A DNA stretch of 64,000 nucleotides, taken from assembly GCA_017643215.1 (NCBI GenBank), contig JAEPNV010000003.1, forward strand, positions 366,326-430,325, written 5' to 3'. The number at the start of each line of letters is the position of its first letter. Positions within the stretch are counted from its first letter, which is position 1. The notes under the pieces were generated by a model, which saw only the letters and a list, made by a program, of their open reading frames with translations, had not been told where the DNA came from and did not search any database. This document shows, piece after piece, positions 8,905-20,464 of the stretch. Made by a program: the position numbers and the translations under genes. Source of the stretch: Roseibium sp. (lineage in GTDB: Bacteria > Pseudomonadota > Alphaproteobacteria > Rhizobiales > Stappiaceae).

Positions 8905-9774
8905 TCAATCCATCGAACCGGACCGTCCGGCGAGATCACCATCCGGCTTTCGCACGACCAAATGCCAAAGAAGCGCGAGGATGAACGGGATGGATGGCCA
9001 AACGAACCATAACGGCGACAGACCGGTGGTCAGGAGATTGAGCACGAAGAAGAAACCGATCACAAAGACACAGGTACGCACACGTTTTGGCTGCCGGCGC
9101 AGCCAGTTGCGGGCCTGTTCAAAGCCGTTGGCGACCTGTTCGGCCTTCTGGTCCCAATCCGGCACCTGACCTGAGGCGCTCCCGCCTGCCGCGGACGCGC
9201 CGGCACCGCGGTCGTCGGGCGGGTCAGCATATGGCGCCGCCGGTTCGTTTCGCCCGCCAAGGCGCACCGAATAGGTTTCGACCGGCTCCGAGACGTTTTT
9301 CACCTTTTGCCGGCCAACCGGATCGAACCCCAGCGCCAGCTTGGTTCGAACCTGGTCATAGACCGATTGCGAGAGCATGATGCCGCCTGCCGGCGCCAGT
9401 TCCTGCAGCCGCGCCGCCACATTGACGCCATCGCCGTAGATGTCATCCCCCTCGACCATGAGGTCGCCGAGATTTAGCCCGATCCGGAACTCCATCTTGT
9501 GGGCCGACGGCAGGTCGGCATTGCGCAGGCTGAGCTCGGTCTGGATATCGACGGCGCATTGGACCGCTTCCACAACGGACGAAAACTCGATGATGACCGC
9601 ATCGCCCCACGTGTTGACGATCCGGCCGTTGTGGCGCTCCGTCAGTGCCGACATCACATCGCGGTAGGACTTGAGCCGGTTGAGCGTCCCGTCCTCATCC
9701 CGTTCCATCAAGCGCGCGTAATGCGCCACATCCGCGCACATCACCGCGGCAAGACGCCGCCTGGCCCGCTGCAT
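8905..9774 (-). CDS. Class III cyclase with C-terminal membrane domain
   Basis: 289 residues. The cyclase domain occupies about 1-172 and starts at once with the metal site Asp15 (CADVAHYARLM). The second metal site is Asp58, in NTWGDAV. In this family the motif is normally KTTGDG; here the purine-selecting Lys is Asn54. YGDGVNVAARL carries the transition-state residues. A Gly/Ala/Pro-rich linker leads to two C-terminal hydrophobic helices at about 232-275, so the catalytic domain is N-terminal and the anchor C-terminal. Activity and nucleotide choice are uncertain because of Asn54. Confidence 0.8.
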   Translation of the reverse strand: MQRARRRLAAVMCADVAHYARLMERDEDGTLNRLKSYRDVMSALTERHNGRIVNTWGDAVIIEFSSVVEAVQCAVDIQTELSLRNADLPSAHKMEFRIGLNLGDLMVEGDDIYGDGVNVAARLQELAPAGGIMLSQSVYDQVRTKLALGFDPVGRQKVKNVSEPVETYSVRLGGRNEPAAPYADPPDDRGAGASAAGGSASGQVPDWDQKAEQVANGFEQARNWLRRQPKRVRTCVFVIGFFFVLNLLTTGLSPLWFVWPSIPFILALLWHLVVRKPDGDLAGRSGSMD

Positions 9775-9889
9775 GGCTCTGCCCCTTTTACGTTCCCCTT
9801 AGCAATGGGAAGCCGGGCCGCGAATTGCAACCGGCTTGTCCAATTTGGCGGATCAGTCCGCCGCGATCGGTCCAAAAACGTACGTTGGA

Positions 9890-10303
9890 TCACATCTTCT
9901 TTGCAGAAAGATCCAGAAGCACCTTGAGCGCCCGCTCCGCGTCCTCGGACGGCACGAACACGTGATCATGGAAATAGGCGGCGACGACATTCGCCGAAAT
10001 GCTGGCATTTCCAAGCGCCGCCGCGACGGCCGCCGTCAAACCGACCGCGCTTAGCGAGGAGTGCACCGTCAACGTGATCCGCCGGTACCAGTCCGCGTCG
10101 GCCAATCCCAGTTCCCGGGCGCGCTCAACGCTCAGGATCGCCGTGACGCCCTCTGTCTCGCAAAAAAGCCCGATCGGCTCATACTCCGCAAGGTCCGCAA
10201 GCGTCTTGGCCGCGAAGGTGCAAAACACATAAGGCTCCGGATCCAGCATCGGCCGCATATGCGGGATCAGGTTGGAAAGATCCGTTTCGCCTGTCCTGCC
10301 CAT
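9890..10303 (-). CDS. ACT domain protein (DUF2241-like)
   Basis: 137 residues. The beginning LSNLIPHMRPMLDPEPYVFCTF and the later TLTVHSSLSAVGLTAAVAAAL and ISANVVAAYFHDHVFV follow the tandem-ACT DUF2241/CASTOR-like family. ACT folds bind amino acids as regulatory ligands, but no catalytic partner is fused here. It is four bases from the upstream GNAT gene, so GNAT and ACT are likely co-transcribed. Confidence 0.8.
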   Translation of the reverse strand: MGRTGETDLSNLIPHMRPMLDPEPYVFCTFAAKTLADLAEYEPIGLFCETEGVTAILSVERARELGLADADWYRRITLTVHSSLSAVGLTAAVAAALGNASISANVVAAYFHDHVFVPSEDAERALKVLLDLSAKKM

Positions 10304-10307
10304 GTCC

Positions 10308-10916
10308 TCACGCCTCTTTCTGCGTCTGGTCCAGCCAAAGCCGCATCAGCGGCCGGCGCGGCGATCGCCGGGCGATCTCCTCAAAGCCGAGCGTGCGAAA
10401 CACCGATGCCATCCCGACAAATCCCTCGCCCCACTGCAAGGGTTTTTCCGGATCGATCGGACACGCGTCCACGGCATCGGCCCCGGCCTGCCGGGCGTGG
10501 GTGACCGCCGCTTCGCCCAAGACCCCCATCAGCCCGCTCTTGCGCCAACCGGCGCGGATGTAAAAACAGGTGATGGCAAAGGGCGTTTGCGGCCCGTCTT
10601 CTAGGTCTTTGTCAAGCGGCTTGGAGGTCCGTGACAGCTGGAACCGCACATAGCCGGCCCTCGGTCCGACCGCGACCCATCCGACCGGTTGGCCATCCGC
10701 ATAGGCCAACAGGCCAGGCGCAGGACCCGCCTCCACGCGCTGCCTTAATCCGGCCTTGCGCTGCTCGCGGGACAGTACTTGCCAATCCTTGGCTCTTAGA
10801 AGCGGCCACAAACACCAGCAGCCACTGTTTGCACCGCGGTCCGGTCCGAACAAATCCACCAGATCCGGCCAGCGGCCGGGCGTCAGCGGTGCGATATGGA
10901 TGTCGGTGACCTCCAT
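10308..10916 (-). CDS. GNAT family N-acetyltransferase
   Basis: 202 residues. The central part (FAITCFYIRAGWRKSGLMGVLGEAAVTHA) matches the acetyl-CoA-binding motif A of GNAT enzymes, with a Cys/Trp-rich N-terminus (NSGCWCLWPLL) seen in a known bacterial GNAT subfamily. The acceptor substrate is unknown. It lies 12 bases downstream of the ureohydrolase gene and four bases upstream of the ACT gene on the same strand, so the three probably form one transcript. Confidence 0.8.
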   Translation of the reverse strand: MEVTDIHIAPLTPGRWPDLVDLFGPDRGANSGCWCLWPLLRAKDWQVLSREQRKAGLRQRVEAGPAPGLLAYADGQPVGWVAVGPRAGYVRFQLSRTSKPLDKDLEDGPQTPFAITCFYIRAGWRKSGLMGVLGEAAVTHARQAGADAVDACPIDPEKPLQWGEGFVGMASVFRTLGFEEIARRSPRRPLMRLWLDQTQKEA

Positions 10917-10928
10917 GCCCGTGGCCCG

Positions 10929-11900
10929 CTAGGATCCACTGGCGCGGACGTTCCGCGCCATGTTGCACAAGAGCTCAAACAGGATCGACACGCCCAGAAA
11001 AGCGGTTCCCCCGCTTTGATCAAAGGGCGGAGACACCTCGACGAGATCCGCGCCGGCAATGCTCACGCCGTCGAGCAGCCGCGCCACCTGAAGGGCCTGA
11101 AACGAGGTCGGTCCGCCGACTTCCGGTGTTCCCGTGCCGGGAGCAAAAGCCGGATCGACAAAGTCAATGTCGTAGGACACATAGGTCGCGGCGGCGCCAA
11201 CGATGGCCCGCGCCTCGGCCATCACATCGTCAACACCGCGATCGAAAAACTCCTCGATCGGTATCACGCGCACGCCAACACCTGCGGCAAATTCCCGGTC
11301 TTCGCTGTCATAGGCGGTACCACGAATGCCGATCTGGACAACCCGTTTGGGGTCGAGCAGCCCCTCCTCGATCGCCCTGCGGAACGGTGTGCCATGGGTG
11401 AATTTCATGCCGCCAAAATAGGAATTGAACAGATCCGTGTGGCTATCGAAATGGATCATGCCGAGCGGCCGGTCCTTGGCAAGCGCCCGCAGAATGGGCA
11501 GGGAGCACAGGTGATCACCACCGGCGGACAAGGGCCGGATGCCGGCTTCAACCAGCCGGCCGTAAAAGGCTGTGATTCGGGCAAGACTGTCCTCAAGGTT
11601 TGCAGGATTGGGTCCGACATCACCAAGATCGGCGCAATTCACCAACTCGAACGGCCGAATCCCCGTCGCCCCGTTCTGGGCCCGGATCATCGTCGACATG
11701 TCGCGCAACTGGCGCGGACCGTGGCGCGGTCCCGGCCGGTTGGTCGTGCCGGCGTCCCAGGGAACGCCGACAAGGCCAATATCGACCTCTGAAAACCGCG
11801 GGTGATCAAAACCGATATGAGGCAGGCGCATGAACGTCGGGATGCCGGCAAACCGCGGCAGGTCGAACCCCGAGACAGGACGGAAAAAGGTGTCGCTCAT
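10929..11900 (-). CDS. Agmatinase-family ureohydrolase (agmatinase or guanidinobutyrase)
   Basis: 323 residues. Binuclear-metal arginase-fold hydrolase that releases urea from a guanidino compound. All six metal ligands are present: His130 in GGDH, Asp152, His154 and Asp156 in HFDSHTD, and Asp244 and Asp246 in SYDIDFVDP. The N-terminal segment (FFRPVSGFDLPRFAGIPTFMRLPH) resembles guanidinobutyrase GbuA more than E. coli SpeB, so 4-guanidinobutyrate is a possible substrate; agmatine remains possible. It appears to head a three-gene minus-strand unit. Confidence 0.85.
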   Translation of the reverse strand: MSDTFFRPVSGFDLPRFAGIPTFMRLPHIGFDHPRFSEVDIGLVGVPWDAGTTNRPGPRHGPRQLRDMSTMIRAQNGATGIRPFELVNCADLGDVGPNPANLEDSLARITAFYGRLVEAGIRPLSAGGDHLCSLPILRALAKDRPLGMIHFDSHTDLFNSYFGGMKFTHGTPFRRAIEEGLLDPKRVVQIGIRGTAYDSEDREFAAGVGVRVIPIEEFFDRGVDDVMAEARAIVGAAATYVSYDIDFVDPAFAPGTGTPEVGGPTSFQALQVARLLDGVSIAGADLVEVSPPFDQSGGTAFLGVSILFELLCNMARNVRASGS

Positions 11901-11995
11901 GTCGCCTGCTGGTCTGCGCCTGGAATGGCTCTATTAGCGCTCAGGTTTGGCGAGATATCCAATGCTGCCCGCCATCACCGGACTTGGCAATGCCT

Positions 11996-12916
11996 TTAAT
12001 GCGAAGCCCGACCGGCGGCCCGCATCTCCTCTGCCGAAGCACGAATGATCTCAGAAACTTCGCTCAGCTGGGGCGCAAGCGGACTGGTTTTCCGCCATAT
12101 CATCCCAAGTGTTCTGGATGGTTGCGGCTCATCGAACCGCGATATGGATACCCCGGCGGACCGGGTTTCGACAGGGACCGCCATTTCCGGGATAAGGGTG
12201 ATGCCGATCCCCGCCCCGACCATTTGGACAAGTGTCGACAAGGAACTGGCATTCAACACCTCCCGGGGCGGCGCGGAGGGCATGCTGCAGAACGATAGCG
12301 CCTGATCCCGAAAGCAGTGCCCCTCTTCTAGAAGGAGCAGCCGCATCTCGCGCAAGGATTCGTTGCTGGGCACCGGCTTTTCCGCATCTTTGTCATGGCG
12401 CACGAGAACAAACGGCTCGCTGAACAGCGGGACTTCCTCCAGCGACGTCTCAGAGACCGGCAACGCGACCACGGCCGCGTCCAACCGGCCTTCCGCCAAT
12501 TCCTGGATCAACCGCCGCGTCACGCTTTCCCGTACGTGGATATCGAGGCCCGGGTGCGCCCGGGCGAGATTGCTGATCACGGTCGGCAGCAGATAGGGCG
12601 CGACGGTGGGAATGACACCGATTCGGATCCGGCCGACCATCTGGTTTCGCGCCGCGCGGGCCAGGTCTCCCAACTCGTCGACGGCCCGCAAAATCCCGCG
12701 AACACGCTCGGCCGCCTCCTCGCCGAATTGGGTCAACCGGACCTGGCGGGCGCCCCGTTCAAACAACATCGCGCCCAGTACGTCCTCAAGCTCCTTGATC
12801 TGCATGGACAGCGCCGGCTGTGAAATCGCACAGGCCTCTGCCGCCCGTTTGAAGTGCCCGTGACGGGCTAAGGCCTCGAAATAGCGCATTTGTCGGATGG
12901 TGATATTTATCATCAT
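11996..12916 (-). CDS. oxyR: LysR-type peroxide sensor OxyR
   Basis: 306 residues. The N-terminal winged helix-turn-helix spans about residues 5-64 (HFKRAAEACAISQPALSMQI). The redox motif is EEGHCFRDQALSFC, with Cys201 and Cys210 at the positions of E. coli Cys199 and Cys208, which form the disulfide on H2O2 exposure. That pair separates it from ordinary LysR regulators. It is divergent from katG over a 339-base intergenic region, the usual OxyR arrangement, so it probably controls katG and itself. Confidence 0.93.
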   Translation of the reverse strand: MMINITIRQMRYFEALARHGHFKRAAEACAISQPALSMQIKELEDVLGAMLFERGARQVRLTQFGEEAAERVRGILRAVDELGDLARAARNQMVGRIRIGVIPTVAPYLLPTVISNLARAHPGLDIHVRESVTRRLIQELAEGRLDAAVVALPVSETSLEEVPLFSEPFVLVRHDKDAEKPVPSNESLREMRLLLLEEGHCFRDQALSFCSMPSAPPREVLNASSLSTLVQMVGAGIGITLIPEMAVPVETRSAGVSISRFDEPQPSRTLGMIWRKTSPLAPQLSEVSEIIRASAEEMRAAGRASH

Positions 12917-15430
<2,514 letters not shown>

Positions 15431-15750
15431 CACAACAAATCCGGGCGGGACCGTCCCGCCCGGACACCCATCGCCGGAGTTTTTTCACAGCAGCAGCCCG
15501 TAACGTTCATCCCGAAACAAGCCGGGCTCGAGCCGGACCGGCCAATGCGTGCCGGGTCACAAGAAGCTGGCTTTTAAGTACGTAAATGTGCCGACACAGA
15601 TTTGTCGCACGCTGACAAGAGCCGTTTCTGATCACGGTGGCGAGGGTCCGCCGCTCGCTCAGCGACCGCGCCGAATTGGAAATCTCACAAGAAATCAAGC
15701 ACCCGATCCGGCAGCAGGTGGTGCTGTGGCGTCAATCAAGGAAAAAAGCC
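15431..15750. other. katG-hemA intergenic region
   Basis: 320 bases without a supported gene. The first part carries the hairpin described separately. The remainder is the hemA leader, ending in an AAGGA ribosome site at about 15737-15741. No clear FNR-type TTGAT-N4-ATCAA site was found. A longer in-frame reading of hemA from 15637 has no family resemblance in its first 38 codons. Confidence 0.5.
15441..15463 (+). terminator. Hairpin downstream of katG
   Basis: A perfect 10-bp stem CCGGGCGGGA (15441-15450) / TCCCGCCCGG (15454-15463) with a 3-base loop lies 11 bases past the katG stop. A T run begins about 15 bases later, at 15479, so it is a plausible but not ideal intrinsic terminator. Confidence 0.6.
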
Positions 15751-17055
15751 ATGACCTTAGTCGCAGCAGACTACCAAAAAGTCTTTCAAGACAAGATTGC
15801 CGCGTTGCAGGAAGAGGGACGGTACCGGGTGTTTGCCGATCTCCGCCGATTGGCTGGTCGGTTCCCCAAGGCCGTCAACCGCGTCGGGGCGCACGAAAAG
15901 GACGTCACGGTCTGGTGCTCAAACGACTATCTCGGCATGAGCCAGCATCCGGTTGTCCGCCGGGCCATGCATGACACCCTGGACACCACCGGCGCGGGCG
16001 CCGGTGGAACCCGGAACATCTCCGGAAACACCACCTATCATGTCGCGCTGGAAGAAGAATTGGCCAGTCTTCATGGCAAGGACGCGGCTTTGGTGTTCAC
16101 ATCGGCCTATGTGGCCAACGATGCAACGCTGTCCACCTTGGCAAAGCTGTTGCCTGCCGCCGTTATCTTTTCCGACGCCAAGAACCACGCGTCGATGATC
16201 GAGGGCATTCGGCGCGGCGGCGGCGAAAAGCGGATCTGGCGGCACAATGATCTTCATCACCTGGAGTGCCAGCTGAAGGAATATCCGCTGTCGACGCCCA
16301 AGATCATCGCGTTTGAAAGCATCTATTCGATGGACGGGACGATCTCCAACATCGGAGCGGTCTGTGACCTTGCCAAAAAATACGGGGCTCTGACCTACCT
16401 GGACGAAGTGCACGCCGTCGGCATGTACGGGGATGGAGGCGCCGGCATGGCTTCTTTCCTCGGGGTCGCCGACCGCGTCGATATCGTCAATGGCACACTG
16501 GCGAAGGCCTATGGCGTCATGGGCGGTTATATCGCGGCAAGTCGCGATTGCGTTGACGCGATCCGTTCCTATGCGCCCGGCTTTATCTTTTCCACGTCGC
16601 TATCGCCGGTTCTGGCGGCCGGCGCATTGGCGAGCGTTCAGTATCTCCGCAAGCACGATCTGGAACGGGCGCTCCATCAGGAGCGGGCCGAAACCGTAAA
16701 ACACCGGCTGAAGACGGCCGGCCTGCCGGTCATGGACAATCCCAGCCACATCGTACCGGTCAGCGTCACCAACCCGGTCCACTGCAAGGCCATCGCGGAC
16801 CGATTGCTGGAGCAATACGGCATTTACATTCAGCCGATCAACTATCCCACCGTGCCAAGGGGCACGGAGCGCCTGCGCATCACTCCGGCCCCGCATCACA
16901 GCAATCAGGACATTGATGACCTTGTCACCGCGCTGTCAGCTCTTTTCGCCGAGTGCCCGCTGGGAGAATTCGACCGGGGCCTGGTTGAAGATCCTGCCCG
17001 ACCGACGGTGACCGGACCCGGTCTTCAGTACCCGTTCCGTTTCGCGCGCGCGTGA
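15751..17055 (+). CDS. hemA: 5-aminolevulinate synthase
   Basis: 434 residues from the ATG at 15751, which has an AAGGA ribosome site and gives the normal ALAS start. PLP enzyme condensing glycine with succinyl-CoA, the first step of tetrapyrrole synthesis in Alphaproteobacteria. The Schiff-base lysine is Lys252 in [14 protein letters not shown]; Asp218 and His221 in LDEVHAVG contact PLP. Other signatures are [12 protein letters not shown] and GTRNISG. It ends 28 bases from the convergent acyl-CoA dehydrogenase gene. Confidence 0.95.
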   Translation: MTLVAADYQKVFQDKIAALQEEGRYRVFADLRRLAGRFPKAVNRVGAHEKDVTVWCSNDYLGMSQHPVVRRAMHDTLDTTGAGAGGTRNISGNTTYHVALEEELASLHGKDAALVFTSAYVANDATLSTLAKLLPAAVIFSDAKNHASMIEGIRRGGGEKRIWRHNDLHHLECQLKEYPLSTPKIIAFESIYSMDGTISNIGAVCDLAKKYGALTYLDEVHAVGMYGDGGAGMASFLGVADRVDIVNGTLAKAYGVMGGYIAASRDCVDAIRSYAPGFIFSTSLSPVLAAGALASVQYLRKHDLERALHQERAETVKHRLKTAGLPVMDNPSHIVPVSVTNPVHCKAIADRLLEQYGIYIQPINYPTVPRGTERLRITPAPHHSNQDIDDLVTALSALFAECPLGEFDRGLVEDPARPTVTGPGLQYPFRFARA

Positions 17056-17083
17056 GGTGAGTTCGGAGACTGAAGCTCTGCCT

Positions 17084-18256
17084 CTAGCTCGTCTTATTAA
17101 AAATCTCGCGGCCAATCAGCATGCGGCGGATTTCCGAGGTGCCAGCGCCGATTTCGTAGAGCTTGGCATCCCGCAAGAGCCGCCCGGTTGGATACTCGTT
17201 GATATAGCCGTTGCCGCCCAGAAGCTGGATCGCATCAAGCGCCATCTTGGTGGCGTTTTCAGACGCATAGAGGATCGCGCCCGCCGCGTCCTCCCGGGTC
17301 GTCTCGCCGCGATCGCAGGCCTGCGCCACCGCGTAGACATAGGACTTGGCCGCATTCATCATCACATACATGTCCGCGACCTTGCCCTGGACGAGCTGGA
17401 ACGTGCCGATCGGCTGGCCGAACTGTTCGCGTTCATGGACATACGGGATGACCACATCCATCGCCGCCTGCATGATGCCGATGGCGCCGGCCGCCAGAAC
17501 CGCACGCTCGTAGTCGAGCCCGGACATCAGCACCTTGACGCCCTCGCCGATTTTCCCGAGCACGTTCTCTTCGGGAACCTCGCAGTCCTGGAACACGAGC
17601 TCGCCGGTTTCCGAGCCGCGCATGCCGAGCTTGTCGAGCTTTTGCGCCACCGAAAATCCAGGAAAATCCTTTTCGACCAGGAACGCCGTGATGCCGCGCG
17701 GACCACCATTGGAATCGGTCTTGGCGTAGATGATCATCGTCTCCGCGCTCGGGCCGTTGGTGATCCACATCTTTGAGCCGTTGAGGATGTACCGGTCGCC
17801 CTTCTTGTCCGCCCGCAATTTCATCGAGACAACGTCGGAGCCGGCGCCCGGTTCGGACATGGCCAGCGCGCCGAGATGTTCGCCGGTGATCAGTTTCGAA
17901 AGATACCGGGTCTTCTGGGCCTCATTGCCCCAGCGGCGGAGCTGGTTCACGCACAGATTCGAATGCGCGCCGTAAGAAAGACCGATCGAGGCGGATGCCC
18001 GGCTGACCTCCTCCATGGCGATACAGTGTTCCAGATAGCCAAGGCCGGCCCCGCCCCAGTCTTCTTCGACCGTGATACCGTGGAGGCCAAGGTCGCCCAT
18101 TTCGGGCCACAGCTCACGCGGAAACCAGTCCTCTCGGTCGATGCGCTCGGCCAGCGGCGCGATCCGGTCTTGGGAAAACGAACGGACGCTGTCGCGCAGC
18201 ATGTCGGCGGTCTCGCCAAGGTTGAAATTGAACGACGGAAAATCGTTGCGGATCAT
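17084..18256 (-). CDS. Isovaleryl-CoA dehydrogenase
   Basis: 390 residues. FAD-dependent acyl-CoA dehydrogenase of leucine breakdown. The FAD and substrate motifs are [12 protein letters not shown] and WITNGP, and the C-terminal [32 protein letters not shown] block is complete. The catalytic base is Glu250 in [11 protein letters not shown], on helix G; this is where isovaleryl-CoA dehydrogenases carry it, whereas straight-chain enzymes carry it near the C-terminus. Last gene of the liuR operon. The rest of the leucine pathway (methylcrotonyl-CoA carboxylase, hydratase, lyase) is not in this window. Confidence 0.9.
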   Translation of the reverse strand: MIRNDFPSFNFNLGETADMLRDSVRSFSQDRIAPLAERIDREDWFPRELWPEMGDLGLHGITVEEDWGGAGLGYLEHCIAMEEVSRASASIGLSYGAHSNLCVNQLRRWGNEAQKTRYLSKLITGEHLGALAMSEPGAGSDVVSMKLRADKKGDRYILNGSKMWITNGPSAETMIIYAKTDSNGGPRGITAFLVEKDFPGFSVAQKLDKLGMRGSETGELVFQDCEVPEENVLGKIGEGVKVLMSGLDYERAVLAAGAIGIMQAAMDVVIPYVHEREQFGQPIGTFQLVQGKVADMYVMMNAAKSYVYAVAQACDRGETTREDAAGAILYASENATKMALDAIQLLGGNGYINEYPTGRLLRDAKLYEIGAGTSEIRRMLIGREIFNKTS

Positions 18257-18287
18257 CGGTGTTCCTCCTGTCGGCGGCCAAGCTCAG

Positions 18288-18743
18288 TTATGAGTTCGTG
18301 ACCTGGGGCCGCTCATATTTGACGAAATCGGTCAGGTTCCCGACGCGGTCGTAAAGCTGGCGCGCGCGGACGTTCTGGTGGTGGGTGTGCCAATAAACGG
18401 CGCCGCCGCCGGCACGGTCGGCCGCGGTATAAACGGCCTCGATCAGACGGCGTCCGGCGCCGGTACCGCGCATGTTTGCTTCGATGAAAAGATCCTCCAG
18501 ATAACAGCTCGGCGCGGCCGACCATGTGGAGGGGTGAAACAGGTAGTGGGCAAATCCGATCAGCGTACCGCCGCGTTCAGCAACAAGGCCCTTGTGCCCG
18601 CCCTCGCCGATCAGCCGGACAAACAGATCCTCGGTCACCTCAGGCGGGAGCCGGGTCTGATAAAAATCGAGATAACTGGTCCAAAGCCGCGACCACGCAA
18701 CCCGGTCCTCTGCTTTCAACGGCCGAATGAACGTTTCAACCAT
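18288..18743 (-). CDS. GNAT family N-acetyltransferase
   Basis: 151 residues covering one GNAT domain. The acetyl-CoA-binding region is visible at LEDLFIEANMRGTGAGRRLIEAVY (RGxGxG/A motif), followed by YWHTHHQNVRARQLYDRVG. The substrate is unknown. It lies between the thioesterase gene (7 bases) and the isovaleryl-CoA dehydrogenase gene (31 bases) and is probably part of the same transcript. Confidence 0.85.
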   Translation of the reverse strand: MVETFIRPLKAEDRVAWSRLWTSYLDFYQTRLPPEVTEDLFVRLIGEGGHKGLVAERGGTLIGFAHYLFHPSTWSAAPSCYLEDLFIEANMRGTGAGRRLIEAVYTAADRAGGGAVYWHTHHQNVRARQLYDRVGNLTDFVKYERPQVTNS

Positions 18744-18750
18744 CTGGGCC

Positions 18751-19194
18751 TCAATCCTCCATCCCGGACAGGCACATCATGGTGAAGAGACCCGTGGCCA
18801 CATGCACCTGTTCATCCTCGCCAAGCCCGTAGACATCGCCGCGGCAGATGGTCAGCGTCCGGCCGAGTTTGACGACACGGCCCCGGGCCAGGAGCCGCGG
18901 CTGCCTGGCGGCATTCAGAAGGTTCATCTTGAATTCGGTTGTCAGAACGCCGCTGCCAGCCGGAAACAAGGTCAAAGCCGCGTAGCCGGCCGCCGAATCG
19001 GCAATCGACGTTGTGCTGCCGGCATGGAAAAAGCCGTGTTGCTGGGTCAGTTCCAGTCTGAGCGCCAATTCAATGTCAACGGCGCCCGGTGCCACGTGGC
19101 ACAATTCCGCGCCCAGGTACGACATGAAGGCCTGTGCCGCGAAACTGCCGCGCACGCGGGCCTCCCAGTCCGGATCCTTCGGCGCGAATTGCAT
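18751..19194 (-). CDS. PaaI-like hotdog-fold thioesterase
   Basis: 147 residues. Hotdog-fold acyl-CoA thioesterase of the PaaI/YigI type: ELTQQHGFFHAGSTTSIADSAAGYAAL holds the conserved HAG and D residues of the active site, and LTTEFKMNLLNAA the following strand. It likely hydrolyses acyl-CoA intermediates. Its start codon overlaps the stop of liuR, indicating translational coupling, and links it to branched-chain acyl-CoA metabolism. Confidence 0.85.
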   Translation of the reverse strand: MQFAPKDPDWEARVRGSFAAQAFMSYLGAELCHVAPGAVDIELALRLELTQQHGFFHAGSTTSIADSAAGYAALTLFPAGSGVLTTEFKMNLLNAARQPRLLARGRVVKLGRTLTICRGDVYGLGEDEQVHVATGLFTMMCLSGMED

Positions 19195-19595
19195 CAGCGC
19201 TCCTCCAGTTCGGCAGACGATCCGATTTCTGCCATGCGCTGGCGCGCCCCGGTCTCCACCTCATCGAGTTCGGCCAGAATGACCTCGATGTCACGCCGCT
19301 TTTCGATCAGTTCGGCGCGGCGGGCGGCGATCTTGCCCATCAGGAGCCGGAGCTGGCCGGCTTCACCGGGCGCCCGGCCATACATCTCGATGATCTCGCG
19401 GATCTCGGACAAGGAGAACCCAAGGCGCTTTCCGCGCAATATCAGCTTCAGCCGTGTCCGGTCGGCAGGGCGGTAAAGACGTTGACGGCCGCGCCGTTGG
19501 GGCGTCAGCAACCCTTGCGCTTCGTAAAAGCGCAGCGTCCGGGTCGTGATGTCGAATTCCCGCGTCAATTGGGTGATGGTGTATAGCCGCTGCAT
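19194..19595 (-). CDS. liuR: MerR-family regulator, LiuR-like
   Basis: 133 residues. The N-terminal MerR helix-turn-helix (YTITQLTREFDITTRTLRFYEAQGLLTPQRRGRQRLY) is followed by a dimerising coiled coil at about 80-115. No metal-binding cysteines are present. LiuR regulators of this type control leucine/isovalerate catabolism. Here the operon ends in isovaleryl-CoA dehydrogenase, which supports the name. A candidate operator lies about 35 bases upstream of the start. Confidence 0.85.
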   Translation of the reverse strand: MQRLYTITQLTREFDITTRTLRFYEAQGLLTPQRRGRQRLYRPADRTRLKLILRGKRLGFSLSEIREIIEMYGRAPGEAGQLRLLMGKIAARRAELIEKRRDIEVILAELDEVETGARQRMAEIGSSAELEER

Positions 19596-19629
19596 GCCGT
19601 CTCCGTCCGTGCAGCGACCATTTCCGCTT

Positions 19630-19645
19630 TTTACGTTAAAGTCAA
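19630..19645 (-). promoter_or_regulatory. Candidate LiuR operator
   Basis: TTTACGTTAAAGTCAA on the plus strand is an imperfect 16-base palindrome of the TTTACGTnnACGTAAA type that I recall for LiuR, with changes at two or three positions. On the minus strand it contains a TTGACT hexamer that could serve as -35 for liuR. Autoregulation is inferred, not shown. Confidence 0.5.
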
Positions 19646-19677
19646 TATATTGCTTTTTCTAAAATATTTTCAATATT

Positions 19678-20394
19678 TTATTCATTTTCCAAAAGATCGT
19701 TAACCGTGATCCCGGCGTTCAGAATGTTCAGATCCACATCACCGTCGATCCCACGGATAGCCCCGCGCTGGTGATACTGCCAGACGGTCCAGTCCGGCAC
19801 ATAGTCCGGCGAGCGCCACAAGGACCGGGCCCAGATTTGCCGGTTGAGATTGTGGTCCTTCAAATACCGCAGGTGAAAGTCCTTCGGCGCGTAAATCATG
19901 ACGCGTCGGCCCGTGGCTTGTTCCACTGCCGTGACGAAGGCGCTGATGTCCTGGAGGACCTCCTCCACGGGCGGGCGCCGTGGGCAATTGCCCTCGAATT
20001 CCAGATCGAGAACCGGCGGCAGCATCGCGCCGTCTTTCGGCAGAACACGGAGGAAATTGCGCGCCTGTTCCGGCCCGCCCTTGCACAGGCTGAAAAAATG
20101 ATAGGCGCCCCGCGCCAGCCCGACGGCGGCCGCGCCGTTCCAATTCGACAAAAACGCGCTGTCTTGAAAGTCACCGCCCTCGCTCGCCTTGATGTAAGCA
20201 AAGGCAACATCATCGCCGGAAACGAGCGCCCAGTCGATGACGCCCTGATGATGTGACACATCGATCCCGCGCAAGGGAAAGTCGTCCCGGTCCGGTTCCC
20301 ACGTCATGAAAAAATACGCTGCTCCTGCAATGCAGAGAACCGCCCCGATAGCCGCGTAGAACACCACCTTCAACAGTGTCTGCACCAGTCCCAT
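19678..20394 (-). CDS. GH25-family lysozyme-like protein
   Basis: 238 residues. One N-terminal membrane helix (about 8-30) and then a glycoside hydrolase 25 domain: GIDVSHHQGVIDW at the first strand (Asp45), FAYIKASEGGDFQD, GAYHFFS, and the catalytic DLE pair Asp130/Glu132 in PVLDLEFEGN. GH25 enzymes cleave the muramic acid-glucosamine bond of peptidoglycan. The catalytic side is predicted to be periplasmic. It is probably a wall-remodelling muramidase. Confidence 0.88.
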   Translation of the reverse strand: MGLVQTLLKVVFYAAIGAVLCIAGAAYFFMTWEPDRDDFPLRGIDVSHHQGVIDWALVSGDDVAFAYIKASEGGDFQDSAFLSNWNGAAAVGLARGAYHFFSLCKGGPEQARNFLRVLPKDGAMLPPVLDLEFEGNCPRRPPVEEVLQDISAFVTAVEQATGRRVMIYAPKDFHLRYLKDHNLNRQIWARSLWRSPDYVPDWTVWQYHQRGAIRGIDGDVDLNILNAGITVNDLLENE

Positions 20395-20464
20395 GTGGTG
20401 TCCGTTCCTGCCGCCCCGAGGCTACGACCGTACCCGTTTATGCCTGCGCAGTTGTGAAGTCCGG

